Assembly: GCF_001547895.1 (NCBI RefSeq)
Contig: NZ_AP014627.1
Coordinates: 685,501-749,500, forward strand
DNA: 64,000 bases
Direction of reading: 5' to 3'
Origin: Pseudomonas sp. Os17
GTDB lineage: Bacteria > Pseudomonadota > Gammaproteobacteria > Pseudomonadales > Pseudomonadaceae
Shown here: piece by piece, positions 1 through 11,500 of the stretch
How the letters are laid out: every line of letters starts with the position of its first letter
Numbering within the stretch: the first letter of the stretch is position 1
The notes under the pieces: model-generated
What the model was told of the DNA's origin: nothing
Database searches by the model: none
Seen by the model: the letters and a program-made list of their open reading frames with translations, nothing else
Made by a program: the position numbers and the translations under genes

Positions 1-182
1 GCGAATGGCGCCAGCGCCAGCGTTTCCTGGCCTCCATCGAGGCCCTGGACAGCCCGCGCAGCATCCAGGAAATCGCCTTCGACATGGGCTATAGCACCGC
101 CTCGGCGTTTATCGCGATGTTCCAACGCCAGGCCGGCTGCACCCCCGAGCAATACCGCCGGGCCGGCCTGCAGAACAGATGA
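1..182 (+). CDS. AraC-family transcriptional regulator, C-terminal fragment
   Basis: The window opens inside this gene; reading in frame from base 3, the last 59 residues are present and end at a TGA at 180-182. They match the second helix-turn-helix of AraC/XylS regulators: an R-F-L-A-S-I-E helix, the I-Q-E-I-A-F-D-M-G-Y turn, then S-x-F-x-x-x-F-Q-R and the C-T-P-E-Q-Y-R-R ending that closes the family DNA-binding domain. The ligand-binding half, and so the effector, lies outside the window. It ends 71 bases before the PsiF-family gene on the same strand, but a shared transcript is not evident. Confidence 0.85.
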   Translation, partial: EWRQRQRFLASIEALDSPRSIQEIAFDMGYSTASAFIAMFQRQAGCTPEQYRRAGLQNR

Positions 183-253
183 AGGTGTAACAGGCTTTGT
201 CTACACTGCGCAGGAGGCCGTGCCCGTCGGCGCGGTGACAAGGAGAAAACTCC

Positions 254-553
254 ATGAAGATGTTGCGTATTCCGTTGTTGATGGTGGGCCTGCTGTTGTG
301 CTCCCAGGGGTTTGCCGCCACCGCCCAGCAGAACAAGATGACCAGCTGTAACGCCGAAGCCACCGCCAAGAGCCTCAAGGGCGACGAGCGCAAGGCCTTC
401 ATGAGCACCTGCCTCAAGGCCGCCCCGGCCGCTGCCGCCACCCCTTCCACGCCTCAGGAAAGAATGAAGACCTGCAACGCCGACGCCACCGCCAAGGCCC
501 TCAAGGGCGATGCGCGCAAGGCGTTCATGAGTGATTGCCTGAAGAAGAAATAG
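254..553 (+). CDS. psiF: PsiF-family periplasmic protein (two PsiF repeats)
   Basis: 99-residue secreted protein. An N-terminal signal peptide (about residues 1-21, cleavage after G-F-A-A) is followed by two near-identical modules, each with the C-N-A-[ED]-A-T-A-K-x-L-K-G-D-x-R-K-A-F-M-S pattern and ending in a second cysteine plus lysines. They are separated by an Ala/Pro linker (about residues 55-66). This is the PsiF repeat, named from a phosphate-starvation-inducible E. coli gene; the molecular role of the family is unknown. The four cysteines (two per module) suggest an intra-module disulfide. A strong ribosome binding site (AGGAG, 241-245) sits 8 bases before the ATG. I see no convincing Pho box in the short upstream gap, so phosphate control is not shown here. 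Confidence 0.9.
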   Translation: MKMLRIPLLMVGLLLCSQGFAATAQQNKMTSCNAEATAKSLKGDERKAFMSTCLKAAPAAAATPSTPQERMKTCNADATAKALKGDARKAFMSDCLKKK

Positions 554-567
554 GCCCGAATCGGTGG

Positions 568-602
568 GGCCAAGGTGTCGAATCGGTGACCGAACCTTGG
601 CC
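568..602 (+). terminator. possible terminator hairpin after psiF-family gene
   Basis: A perfect 9-bp stem (GGCCAAGGT at 568-576 with ACCTTGGCC at 594-602) begins 15 bases after the stop codon. The loop contains a smaller palindrome, TCGGTGACCGA. The following bases lack a clear T-run, so intrinsic termination is plausible but not proven. Confidence 0.45.
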
Positions 603-790
603 TGCATCGGCTCTTATGGATTTATGGATCACGTAACTCGTTATTTTTCAATGAGATAAATCCTATTTTTACCGCTCGTCGCTTTTTTATTGTGTAAATT
701 TTTTTACATTTAAACTTTATCCCCTTCGAAATCAGGTGCCGGGATGCACCGCGCGCATGCTCTGCTAGCCAGTGTGCGTGATTCCAGGGA
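603..790 (+). promoter_or_regulatory. AT-rich promoter region of the two-partner secretion operon
   Basis: Bases 612-725 are only about 30% GC by hand count, in a chromosome of about 64%. The patch holds T-runs and a TGTAAA-TTTT-TTTACA inverted repeat (693-708). Such patches are typical binding ground for the MvaT/MvaV (H-NS-like) silencers of Pseudomonas and often mark acquired genes. I infer that the tpsB-tpsA promoter lies here; no single -10/-35 pair stands out. Confidence 0.5.
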
Positions 791-2503
791 ATGAAAGGCA
801 TGTCGCGTTTTGGCTTATTCAGGCCGGTAGTAGCGTTTTGTGCTTTGTCCGGGCCATTGGCCCTCAGCGCCGCACCGTTGCAGACTCCGGGTGATCGCGA
901 CTTGATCCGTGATCGCCAGCAGCAGTTGCTGCAAGAGCAGCAGAAGCGTCTCGACGAACTCCAGCAACTCCCCGGCCAAACCTTGCCCGCCGAGCCTGCC
1001 CCGCAACCGGGAGAGCAGCGCTGCTTCACGATCAAGACCGTGATTCTCAAAGGTGCCGACCACCTGAGCAGCGCCGACCGCGAACGCCTGGTGGCGCCCT
1101 ATCGCAACCAGTGCCTGTCGGTGGCGCAGATCAACACCCTGCTAAAGGCCATCACCCACCACTACCTGCAGCAGGGCTATGTCACCACGCGTGCCTACCT
1201 GCCGGCTCAGGAACTGGCCTCGGGGGATCTGACCATCGTGGTGGTCGAAGGCCGCCTGGAAAGCCTGGATAGTTCGGCCCTGGCCAGCTCCCGGGAACTG
1301 GCCATGAGCTTTCCCGGCACCACCGGTGAGGTGCTCAATCTGCGGGAGCTGGAACAGTTGGTGGATCAGCTCAGCCGCCTGCCTTCGCGCCAGGTCGAGT
1401 TGGAGTTGTCACCGGGGGAAAAACTGGGCGACAGCCGTGTCGGCCTCAAGGGCCAGCGTCTGAAACCCTGGCGGGTTACGGCAACCCGCAATAACAGCGG
1501 CGACAAGAGCACCGGTGAACAGCAGGCCGGCCTCGGCCTGGACTGGGACAGCCCTCTGGGCCTGGCGGACCAGCTCAGTCTGCGGGCCAACCAGGACACG
1601 GTCAGCGACCACTGGCGCCATTCCGACAACCAGAGCCTCTACTACAGCCTGCCCTGGGGCTGGTGGACCGTCAGTTACTCCTACAGCCAGAGCTACTACC
1701 GCACCCGCAATGACAGCACCGGCTTCGCCTTCAGCATGGACGGCGACAGCACCAACCAGCAGTTGCGCGCCGAACGGGTACTGCACCGCGACAACCTGAG
1801 CAAGACCGGCATGAGCCTGGGCCTGAGTCAGTTGCGCACGCGCAACTACATCGACGACAACCTGATCGATGTCTCCAGTAACCGCATCACCGAAAGCCAA
1901 CTGGGTTTCAACCACGGGCGGCGCATCGGCAATGCCCTGGTCAACGCCGATATCGGCTGGCAGCAGGGCATCGGTGCCCTGGACGCCCAAGGCAGCGGCA
2001 ATCCCCATGGCAGTGAACCCGTGGCCCGTTACAACAAATACAGCCTGACCCTGAGCTACCTGCAGCCCTTTCGCCTGTGGGACGAGAATTTCAGCTTCGA
2101 CAGCCTGGCCACCGGTCAGCGCAGCGAGGACGTGCTCTTCAGCCCTCAGCGCATCAGCCTCGGCGGGCTCAACTCGGTGCGTGGTTTCCAGGACCAGACC
2201 CTGTCCGGCAATAGCGGCGGTTACTGGCGTAACCAGCTGCGCTGGCGCCGCGCGGTGACCTGGCCGGCGCTGCAACCCTTTGTTCAGGAATACGGTATGG
2301 CCTTTGCCTACGACGTTGGGGTGATCAAGGGCGATCGCTACAACCACGACGCCAAGGGCCGCATGAGCGGCAATGCCCTGGAACTCAATGCCCGCGGCCA
2401 GTATCTGGCCGCATCCGTCAGCTTCGCGCGCTCCCTGGAGCGGCCGGCAATTATCGAGAGGCGAGAGCACCCGGTGTATTTCCGGGTCGACCTGTTCTTC
2501 TGA
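791..2503 (+). CDS. TpsB outer-membrane transporter (ShlB/FhaC/HecB family)
   Basis: 570-residue Omp85-type partner that moves the large TpsA exoprotein across the outer membrane. A signal peptide (to about residue 28) leads to a Gln/Leu-rich coiled segment, then a cysteine-bracketed POTRA region (C-F-T-I-K-T-V-I-L-K-G-A near 79-90 and a second cysteine near residue 113), then a beta-barrel rich in alternating aromatic residues. The family signature V-R-G-F of the barrel-inserted loop is at residues 463-466, and the protein ends in the barrel-type V-Y-F-R-V-D-L-F-F. An alternative start at 800 has better spacing to the GGGA at 786-789. The gene is followed 35 bases later by its substrate gene, the usual TpsB-TpsA arrangement. 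Confidence 0.93.
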   Translation: MKGMSRFGLFRPVVAFCALSGPLALSAAPLQTPGDRDLIRDRQQQLLQEQQKRLDELQQLPGQTLPAEPAPQPGEQRCFTIKTVILKGADHLSSADRERLVAPYRNQCLSVAQINTLLKAITHHYLQQGYVTTRAYLPAQELASGDLTIVVVEGRLESLDSSALASSRELAMSFPGTTGEVLNLRELEQLVDQLSRLPSRQVELELSPGEKLGDSRVGLKGQRLKPWRVTATRNNSGDKSTGEQQAGLGLDWDSPLGLADQLSLRANQDTVSDHWRHSDNQSLYYSLPWGWWTVSYSYSQSYYRTRNDSTGFAFSMDGDSTNQQLRAERVLHRDNLSKTGMSLGLSQLRTRNYIDDNLIDVSSNRITESQLGFNHGRRIGNALVNADIGWQQGIGALDAQGSGNPHGSEPVARYNKYSLTLSYLQPFRLWDENFSFDSLATGQRSEDVLFSPQRISLGGLNSVRGFQDQTLSGNSGGYWRNQLRWRRAVTWPALQPFVQEYGMAFAYDVGVIKGDRYNHDAKGRMSGNALELNARGQYLAASVSFARSLERPAIIERREHPVYFRVDLFF

Positions 2504-2538
2504 CTCGCCCGCCACGTTATTGAATGGATGATTCGCAC

Positions 2539-5500
2539 ATGGACGTACGCAAGCCTTTTGCCCAATGCATTGCCCTGTCGCTGTCGGGGATTCTCTTTCT
2601 CAACCCGATCGTCAGTGTGGCCGCCGGCCTGACCCTGGACCCGGCCGCAGGCGGTAACGCCACCATCGGCGCGGCGGGCAATGGCGTACCCATCGTCAAT
2701 ATCAACGCCGCCAATGGCGCCGGGCTGTCCCACAACAAATTCAGCGAATACAACGTTGGCAGCAACGGCCTGATCCTCAACAACGCCACCGGTTCGACCC
2801 AGAACACCCAGCTGGGCGGCTACATCATCGGCAACCCCAATCTCAAGGGGCAGGCGGCTCAGGTGATTCTCAACGAAGTCACCGGCAGCAATCGCAGCAA
2901 GCTGGCGGGCTACACCGAGGTCGCCGGTCAGTCGGCCCGGGTGATCGTCGCCAACCCCCATGGCATCACCTGTAACGGTTGCGGCTTTATCAACACTCCG
3001 CGGGCCACCTTGACCACCGGCAAACCGGTGATCGAAGGGCAGAAGCTCGATCGTTTCCAGGTCGATGGCGGTGACATCAGCATTGAAGGCGCCGGCCTCA
3101 ACGCCAGCAACATCGATCAGTTCGACCTGATCACCCGCAGCACCAAACTCAATGCCGACCTGTACGCCAAGAAGCTCAACGTCATTACTGGGCGCAACGA
3201 CGTCAAGGCCGACGACCTGAGCGTCACGGCCCGGGACGCCGACGCCAGCGCCAAGCCGGAACTGGCCATCGACAGCTCGGCCCTGGGCGGCATGTACGCG
3301 GGGGCGATCCGCCTGGTGGGCACGGAAAAGGGCGTGGGCGTGAACATGTCCGGGGAAATGGCGGCCAGCACCGGCGACATCCAGATCGATGCCAACGGCA
3401 AGGTCACGGTCGCCGGCATGGGCGCCAACCAGGCGATCGCGATCAAGGCTCAAAGCATCGACCTCAAGGGCAAGGCCTATGCCGGGACCGAAGCGACCCT
3501 GCAGGCCAAGGAGCAGATCGAGGTGGGCACCAGTCTGGCGGCCCGGGATCAGGTGCGGGTGGTGGACGCCGGGCAACTGGTCAACCACGGCATCATCGAG
3601 GCCGGGGTCAACAGCGACAACAGCCGCAACGATCAAGGCGTGGTCAAGCTGAACGCCGACAACTTGGAAAACCGCGGCAATGTGCTGGCCAGCGGCAATC
3701 TGCAACTGACGGCGCGGCAGACCCTGAACAACCAGAACGGAGTGATCCAGGGACCCAAGGTCGAAGTCAAGGCAGCGCGCCTGGTCAACCAGGGCGAGCA
3801 GGCCCGGGTGCTGGCACACAACGAACTGGTGCTGACTACCCCGGCCATCGCCAACTTGGGCGGCCTGATCCGTTTTGGCGAGCGCCAGGCCGCCAGCCTG
3901 ACGCTGGACAGCCTGAACAACAATGGCGGGCGCCTGGAAGTGGCGGGCGCCGAGCTGACCCTCAATGCTCGTGAGGTGAGCAACCGGCAGGGCTCGATGA
4001 TCGCTGATCAGATCGATATCAGCGCCGAGCGGCTGGACAACCAGCAAGGCCTGATCGGTGCCAGCCAGGGCAGTGCCACGTTCAAGGTCAGCGAGCAGTT
4101 GAACAACAATGGCGGCCGGCTTCAGGCCCAGACCCTGCTGGAAACCCAGGGCGGGGAGCTGCTCAACCAGGGCGGCAAGCTGCTGGCCGACCAGATCAAG
4201 GTGACCGGCAAGCGCCTGGACAACAGCCAGAAGGGCCTGATCAGCGCCGAGAAGGGCGCACTGCAAGTGAGCCTCGATCAGGACCTGGTCAATGCCGATG
4301 GCAAGTTGCAGGCCACTTCGCTGCTGAACCTCAAGGCCGGCAGCGTGGACAACCGCGGCGGTACCCTGATCGCCCCGCAACTGACCCTCAACAGCGGCGG
4401 CAAGCTCGGCAACCAGGGCGGCACCCTCACCGCCGACGCGCTGGAGCTGCACACCGCGGACATCGACAACCAGGGCGGCCTGCTGCAGGGCAAGGACAGC
4501 CTGCTGCTGGACGCTCGGGACCTGGCGAACCAGCAGGGCCAGGTCATCGGCGACGTGCTGAGCGCCAACCTCGACAGCCTCAGCCAGAACCAGGCCGGGG
4601 TGTTGAGCGCCGAGACCGGCAAGCTCACGCTGACGGTCAAACAGCACCTGAACAATGCCCTGGGCCACCTGCAGGCCAAGACCGGTGACGTGCAGATCGT
4701 CTCGGGCAGCCTGAACAACCAGGGCGGTGTGGTGGTGGGCAATCACTTGCTGCTGACCAACACCGGCCTGCTGGATAACCGTGGTGGGCAATTGGCCGGT
4801 GATCGGCTGACCGTCACTACCCAGCGCCTGGACAATCAGGCCGGTGGCCTGCTGGCGGCGGGTCGCGATGGCCTGCACTTGACGCTGACCGCCGACGGAG
4901 CGACGCCGGGGCAACTGCTTAACAGCCAGGGACGCCTGCAAAGCGACGGGCACCTGCAGATCGACGGTGGTCAGTTGAACAACAGTGGCGGGGTGTTGCT
5001 GGGCACCAGCCTTGGCATCGATGCCGCTGGCCTCGACAACAGCGCCAAGGGCGCGGTGGTGGCCAATCAGGGGGCGCTGGAGCTGAACCTCAACCAGGGC
5101 GCCCTGAACAACAATGCCGGAGTCATCGACGCTGGTGAACAGGCGCTGCGGGTGACCCAGGGCGGGCAACTGGACAACCAGGGCGGCACCCTCAAGGGCA
5201 AGCGCCTGGAGGTCGAGGGCGCAGCCTTGGATAACCGTCAGGGACAACTGCTGGCCGGTAGCGATGGTTTGAACCTGGTGGCCGGCGGCCTGAACAACGC
5301 CCAAGGGATGATCCTGGTCAAGGACGGCCACGGCGAAGTGGCACTGGGCCAAGGCACTCTGGACAACCGTGGAGGCACCCTGCAGGGCGCGACCCTTGGA
5401 GTCACTGCTGGGGCTGTGGATAACAGTGCCCTGAACGGTAAGGCTGGACTGATCAGCAGCCAGGCCGGAGCGCTCAAGCTGGTGGTCGATCGCCTCACCA

Positions 5501-8500
5501 ACCAGGCGGGCAAACTCTACGCCAATGGCCTGCTCAGCAGCACCGGGCAGACCCTGGACAATCGCTTTGGCGGCGAAGTCAGCGCTCGGCAGTTGGACTT
5601 GAACGTGGCGGCCAGTCTCTACAACCAGGGCGGGCTGGTGGAGTCGGGCAACTCACTGCTGCTGGTGGGCGGCAACCTGGACAACAGCTCCGGGGGCCGG
5701 GTACGGGCGCTGGCTGGCGAGCAAAGCCGGATTACCCTGGGTGGCGTGCTGAACAACCAGGGCGGCACCCTGGCCCTGGGCTCCAGCGCCTTTGCCCTGA
5801 ATGCCGGACAGCTCAACAACATCGGCGGCAGCATCGAACACGCCGGCAGCGGCTTGTTCAAACTGGACCTGGGGGCGCTGTCCGGCTTCCAGGGTCGGAT
5901 CACCGGCCTGGGCCATGGCGACTGGGATGTGGCTGCGGTGGATCGCAGCGGTCTGATGCAACTCAACGGTACGCTGGACCTGAGTACCGGGGGCGACCTC
6001 AACCTGAGTGCCGGCGACCGCATCGCCAGCGCCAGCGGCCTGCGAGTGGGCGCGGCGACCCTGAACAACTCAGGGGAGCTGGCCAGTGACGGTTACCTGA
6101 CCCTGGACCTGAGGGGCAACCTGAACAACAGCGGCCTGCTGTCGTCCCGGGGCAAGCTCACGGTGGGGGCCGGCGACCTGAACCAGTACGGCGGTCGCAT
6201 CGCCAGTGGCGGCGACAGCGAACTGAACCTGCGCGGCACCCTGGACAACCTGGGGCGCTTGATCGCCAGCCAGAATCTCTATGTGTCCGCGGCGCAGATC
6301 AACAACCGTGGGACCCTCGGGGCCCTGGGGCAGATGCAACTGCGCTCCGGCAACGGCATCACCACCTCGGCCGACACCCTGATCTACAGCGGCGGCGACA
6401 TGCTCCTGCGGGGCAATACTCTGAGCAACAGTTATGGCGACATCTACAGTGCCGGCAACCTCAGCTTTGCCGCCCTCGACGGTGGCCGGGCCAGCCTGCT
6501 GAGCAACCGCTCCGGAACCATCGAGAGCGAAGGCGACATGAACCTCAACATGGCGTTGCTGCAAAACGCCATGGACAAGTACCAGGTCGGCGAAACCATC
6601 ACCCAGCGCAACATCGTGATCAATTGCACCGACTGTTCCGGGGATCACCACACTGCCACTTACATCGTTAACACCACCTATGAAGGCACCATGGGCGAGC
6701 ACTCCGCCGGTGCCCGCCTGGTGTCCAACCGTGACCTGACCATCAGTGCCGACACAGTGGAGAACGACCAGAGCCTGATCGCCGCCAACCGCGATGTTTC
6801 CATTACGGCCAACTATCTCTACAACCGCGGCCTGACCCTGGACAAGCGGGTCGACAGCATCAGCTATTTCCTGCATGGGGTTTCCCAGGGCGCGTTCCGC
6901 GCCGCGGAGCGGGCGACCCTCGCCTGGAACGCTGCCAACGCCAATCGCGCGCCGGGCCAGCAGGACCCGTTGCCGACAGAGGTGACCCAGTACCCGATCT
7001 ACGAACCCGCCAGCCACACGGTGATCACTCCGGGCACCCAGACTGCCTACGCTTCCACCTTGCAGGCCGGCCAGCGCTTGCACCTGCAGGTCAGCGGCAC
7101 TATCGAGAACGGCGTGCAGACCGAACAGAGCCGCGCCCAGCTCACCGGGCAGACGTTACAGAACAACCTGACCCAGGTGGGCGGCCAGGTCATTACAGTC
7201 AACGCGCAAAGCTCCGCCGCTGCCAATCAGGTGGCCAAGGATGTGCAGCGCATCGAAAAGGTCGCCGCTGACGGCACCACCCAAGTCAGCTTCGTGCCGG
7301 TGGACTTCTCCGGCGTACCGTTCGCTGCCGTGGACCCGACCTCTCTGTCGAGTTTCCGCGTACCCCAGGGCGAGTACGGCCTGTTCGTCAAGAGCCAAAA
7401 CCCCCAGGGCCGCTACCTGATCGAGACCAACCCGACCTTCACCGACCTGTCGCGCTTCATGAGTTCGGACTACATGCTCGGCCACCTCAACTACAACACC
7501 GACCAGACCTGGCGCCGCCTGGGCGACGGCCTGTATGAAACCCGCTTGATCCGCGATGCGGTGCTGGCCCAGACCGGGCAGCGCTTCCTCGCGGCAGGGC
7601 TGACCAGTGATTACGACCAGTATCGCTATTTGATGGACAACGCCATCGCTTCCAAGGACCAGTTGCAGCTCAGCGTCGGCGTGTCCCTGACCCCGGCCCA
7701 GGTGGCCTCGCTGACCCACGACATCGTGTGGATGGAAACCCGCGAAGTGCAGGGCGAGAAGGTGCTGGTGCCGGTGCTGTACCTGGCTCAGGCGGAAACC
7801 CGCAACCTGCGCGGCGGCAGCCTGGTGCAGGGGCGCGACATGACCCTGATCGCCGGTGGCGACCTGAGCAACGTCGGCACCCTGCGGGCCAGCAACGACC
7901 TGAGCGTGAATGCCGGCGGCAGCCTGTACCAGGGTGGCCTGATCGAAGCCAACGAGCGGGTCAGCCTGATGGCCCAGGACAGCGTGCGCAACGCCCTGGC
8001 CGGTGAGATTCGCGGCAACCAGGTCAGCGTCACCTCGATCAAGGGCGACATCATCAACGACCGCACCGCGGTGGCCGTCGGCTACGGCTCGGGCAGTCGC
8101 ACCATCCTTGACCAGGGCAGCCAGATCACCGCGCGCCAGCAGCTCGACCTCAGCGCCGGCCGCGACCTGAGCAACCTTGGTCAGCTCGCCAGCGCCGGGG
8201 ATGCCAAGCTCAGCGCTGGTCGTGACATCGATTTACTGGCGGTGCAGGACCATACCTTCACCCAGAGCGCGATCCGTCGCGGCCTGGTGACCCACGACAC
8301 AGTGCAGACCCTGGGCTCCAGCGTGACCACCGGCGGCAACCTGCAACTCAATGCCGGGCGCGACCTGGCGGTGGTGGCGAGCAAGGTTGATGCCGGCCAT
8401 GACCTGTCCCTCAACGCCAAGCGCGACATCGTCATCGCCTCGGCCCAGGACGAGCAGTCCTCGACCTCCTACCAGAAGAAGAAAGGTTCCTGGGGCAAGA

Positions 8501-11500
8501 GCAAGACCACTCAGAGCGCCGACTCCTCGACCACCAACGTGGCGTCCGAAATCAGCGCCGGGCACGACCTGATGGTCAACGTCAGCCAGGACAAGGACGG
8601 GCGCATCAGCCTCAATGGCGGGCGCGACGTGACTGTAGTCGGTAGCCAGCTCAAGGCCGGCAACGACCTGCTGGTGGGGGCCACCCGTGACGTGAGCCTG
8701 GTCTCGGCCCAGGAGCAGCAGGACAGCTCCTACAGCCAGAAGAAGAAAGGCAGCTTCGGCCTGAACAAGAGCGGCAACAGCCGCACTTCCAGCAGCACCA
8801 CCCAGGTGGGCAGCGAGCTCAGCGCCGGTAACGACGCGGTGGTGATCGCCGGCACCAACGTCAATCTTTCGGCCAGCTCCATCGAGGCCAAGCGCGATGC
8901 CGAAGTGCGCGCCGGGCTGATCGACAAGAATGGCGACATCAACCTGATGGACGCGGCCAACACTTCTAGCAGCCAGAGTGACAAGTACAAGAGCAAGGTG
9001 GGGCTTTCCAGTTCCGGCAGCTTCACTTCGATTGCCTCGGCGAAGAAGTCGGGGCAGGAAAACACCCAGTCCCAGAGCGTTGGCAGCGTGGTCAGCGGCG
9101 GGCGTGACACCACCCTGCAGGCGGCCCGCGACGTCAACATGATCGGCAGCACGGCGGCGGCCGAGCGCAACCTCAACGTGGGGGCGGGCCGCGACGTCAA
9201 CGTGCTGGCCGGCAGCAACAGTTCGGACCAGAGCAACTGGAAATCCGAGAAGCATGTGGGGCTGTCCCTGGAGAGCGATCGCAACGGCGTTACTGCGTTC
9301 CTGGGCAGCGAAGCCCTCAAGCAGAAGTCGCGCAATGCCGAGCAGACAGTGGCGCCGAGCCAGTTGCTGGCCGGGCAGGATGCAACCATCAAGGCCGGGC
9401 GTGACCTGACCCTGGAAGGCTCGCGGGTGGATGCCGGGCGCGATATCAACCTGCAGGCCGGGCGCGATATCAGCATCGATGCCGGCAAGCAAACCTCGAT
9501 CGAGGAACGCAGCAAGAGCCGTGATCGCAATGGCCTGACGGTCAACGTCAGCCACAACTACGGCAACACCATGGATGCGATCAAGGGCACCGGCAAAGGC
9601 GAGGACAACACCAGCAAGGCCTCCAGCGTGCTGAGCACCGTGGATGCGATCAACCAGTTCACCTCGGGGCCGACCACCGCGACCCACTTCGGCACGGCCA
9701 GCCAGTCCAGCAGCTCGCGCCAGGAAGTGCACAGCAACAGCCCTGCCAGCCTCGGTGCCGGACGGGACATCAGCGCCGTGGCCGGCAATGACATCAACAT
9801 TCGTGGCGGTCAGTTCGACGCCGGGCGCGACATCACCCTGGTGGGGCGCGACATCAATGTGGATGTGGCCCGCGGCTCGATTTCCGAAGAGAGCAAGAGC
9901 GCCCGCAGCCAGGGCGGGATCAACGGCCAGAGCGGCGGCGGCAGTGCCCGTGCCGGTATCGGTGGCAGCAACGGTGTGGCCAGCGAGCAGATGAGCCAGG
10001 GCACCAACACCCCGTCGGTGTTCCTCGCCGGGCGCGACGTCAGCCTTGAGGCGCGCAACAACCTGACCCTGATCGGAACCCAGGTCCAGGCCGGGCGCGA
10101 TATCGACCTGGGGGCCGGCAACGACCTGACCATCCGCGCTGCGCAGAACGATTCCAGCAGCGAGTCCAGCCGTCACAGCGGTGGAGGCGAAGTGGGCCTG
10201 GCGGTGGGTGGCAAGGACTTCATCTCGGTCTATGCCAGCGTCGACATGGGCAAGGGCCAGCTGGACCGGGACAACCAGCGGCAACAGAACGCCAACCTGG
10301 TGGCCGGCGACCAGCTGCGTTTCAGCAGCGGCAAGGACACCACCATTGCCGGCGCCACCCTGCGCGGCGGAGAGGTCATCGGCCGGGTTGGCGGTGACCT
10401 GACCGTGTCCTCGGTGCCGGACACCGGCAAGGTCAGCGGCAAGGAACTGGATGCCAGCGTCACCGTGAGCATCGGCCTGGGCGGCGGTGGCAGCGTCAGC
10501 GGTTCCCTGGGCGTGGGCAAGACCACCGGCACGACCAACTGGGTCCAGGAGCAGACCAGCATCACCGGCAAGAACGGTGTCGACATCCGCACCGAGAAGC
10601 ACACCCAGCTCGATGGCGCGCTGGTCGCCGCCGACAACGGCAACCTCAAGCTGGACACCGGCACCCTGGGCTTCCGCGATATCTCCGGCCAGGACAAGGA
10701 GCACAGCTACTACGTCAACGCGGGCGGCACCTTTGGCTGGGGCGGCGGCGACGGCGCCAAGTCCACCGGCGGCAAGGAGGTGGCTTTCACCAATGACAAG
10801 AGCCAGGAAGGCAAGGGCAAGACCGGGGCTTCGGGCTGGAGTGTCAGCGGCTATGACTACCGCAAGGAGCGTGAGCAAGAGGTCCGGGCCACAGTGGGCG
10901 CGGGCACCATCACCGTGCGCAACGACGCCAAGACCGGCGCCGACTCCACGGCGGGCCTGAACCGCGATGTGTCCCAGGCCTATGAAATCACCAAGGACAA
11001 GGAAAAGCGTACCGACCTGTATGTCTCGCAGTCGTCCCTGGAGTCGGTGAGCCACCCGATTCAGACCCTGAACCAGTGGAAGGAGGGGATGAAGAACTAT
11101 GGCAAGAATGCCTCGGGTATCTTCACCCAGTTTGGTGACCTGAGTAAGGCGGCGGACCAGGTGGTGGCCGACAACCCGTCGTTGCTGCCGCTGGCCTGGA
11201 TTCCCGGGCTCCTGGAAACCGTGCTCGACAAGGCTGGCAAGTACACCGGTGGCGTCATGCCCGGCGTCGAGAACCATGGTGGCCTGATCACCCAGGTGCC
11301 GGCCTTGATCACGGGTGACATGCGCTTCTACCGGGTTGAGACCAAGTACCAGTACGAGTCCGACGGCAAGACCATCAAGGTGGACCCGGTGTCCGGCAAA
11401 CCGATGATCGAGAACGTGCAGAAGCTGATGGAGATCGAGCGTCCCGATGGTGATGGTGCAGTGTTCACCAACGGCATCCAGAACTCGCTGATGGCGGCAT

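Noticed and set aside
11000..11300. VENN-type toxin boundary motif in TpsA
   Set aside because: No V-E-N-N is present; the boundary was instead placed after the R-N-D...T-D-L-Y-V-S hinge.
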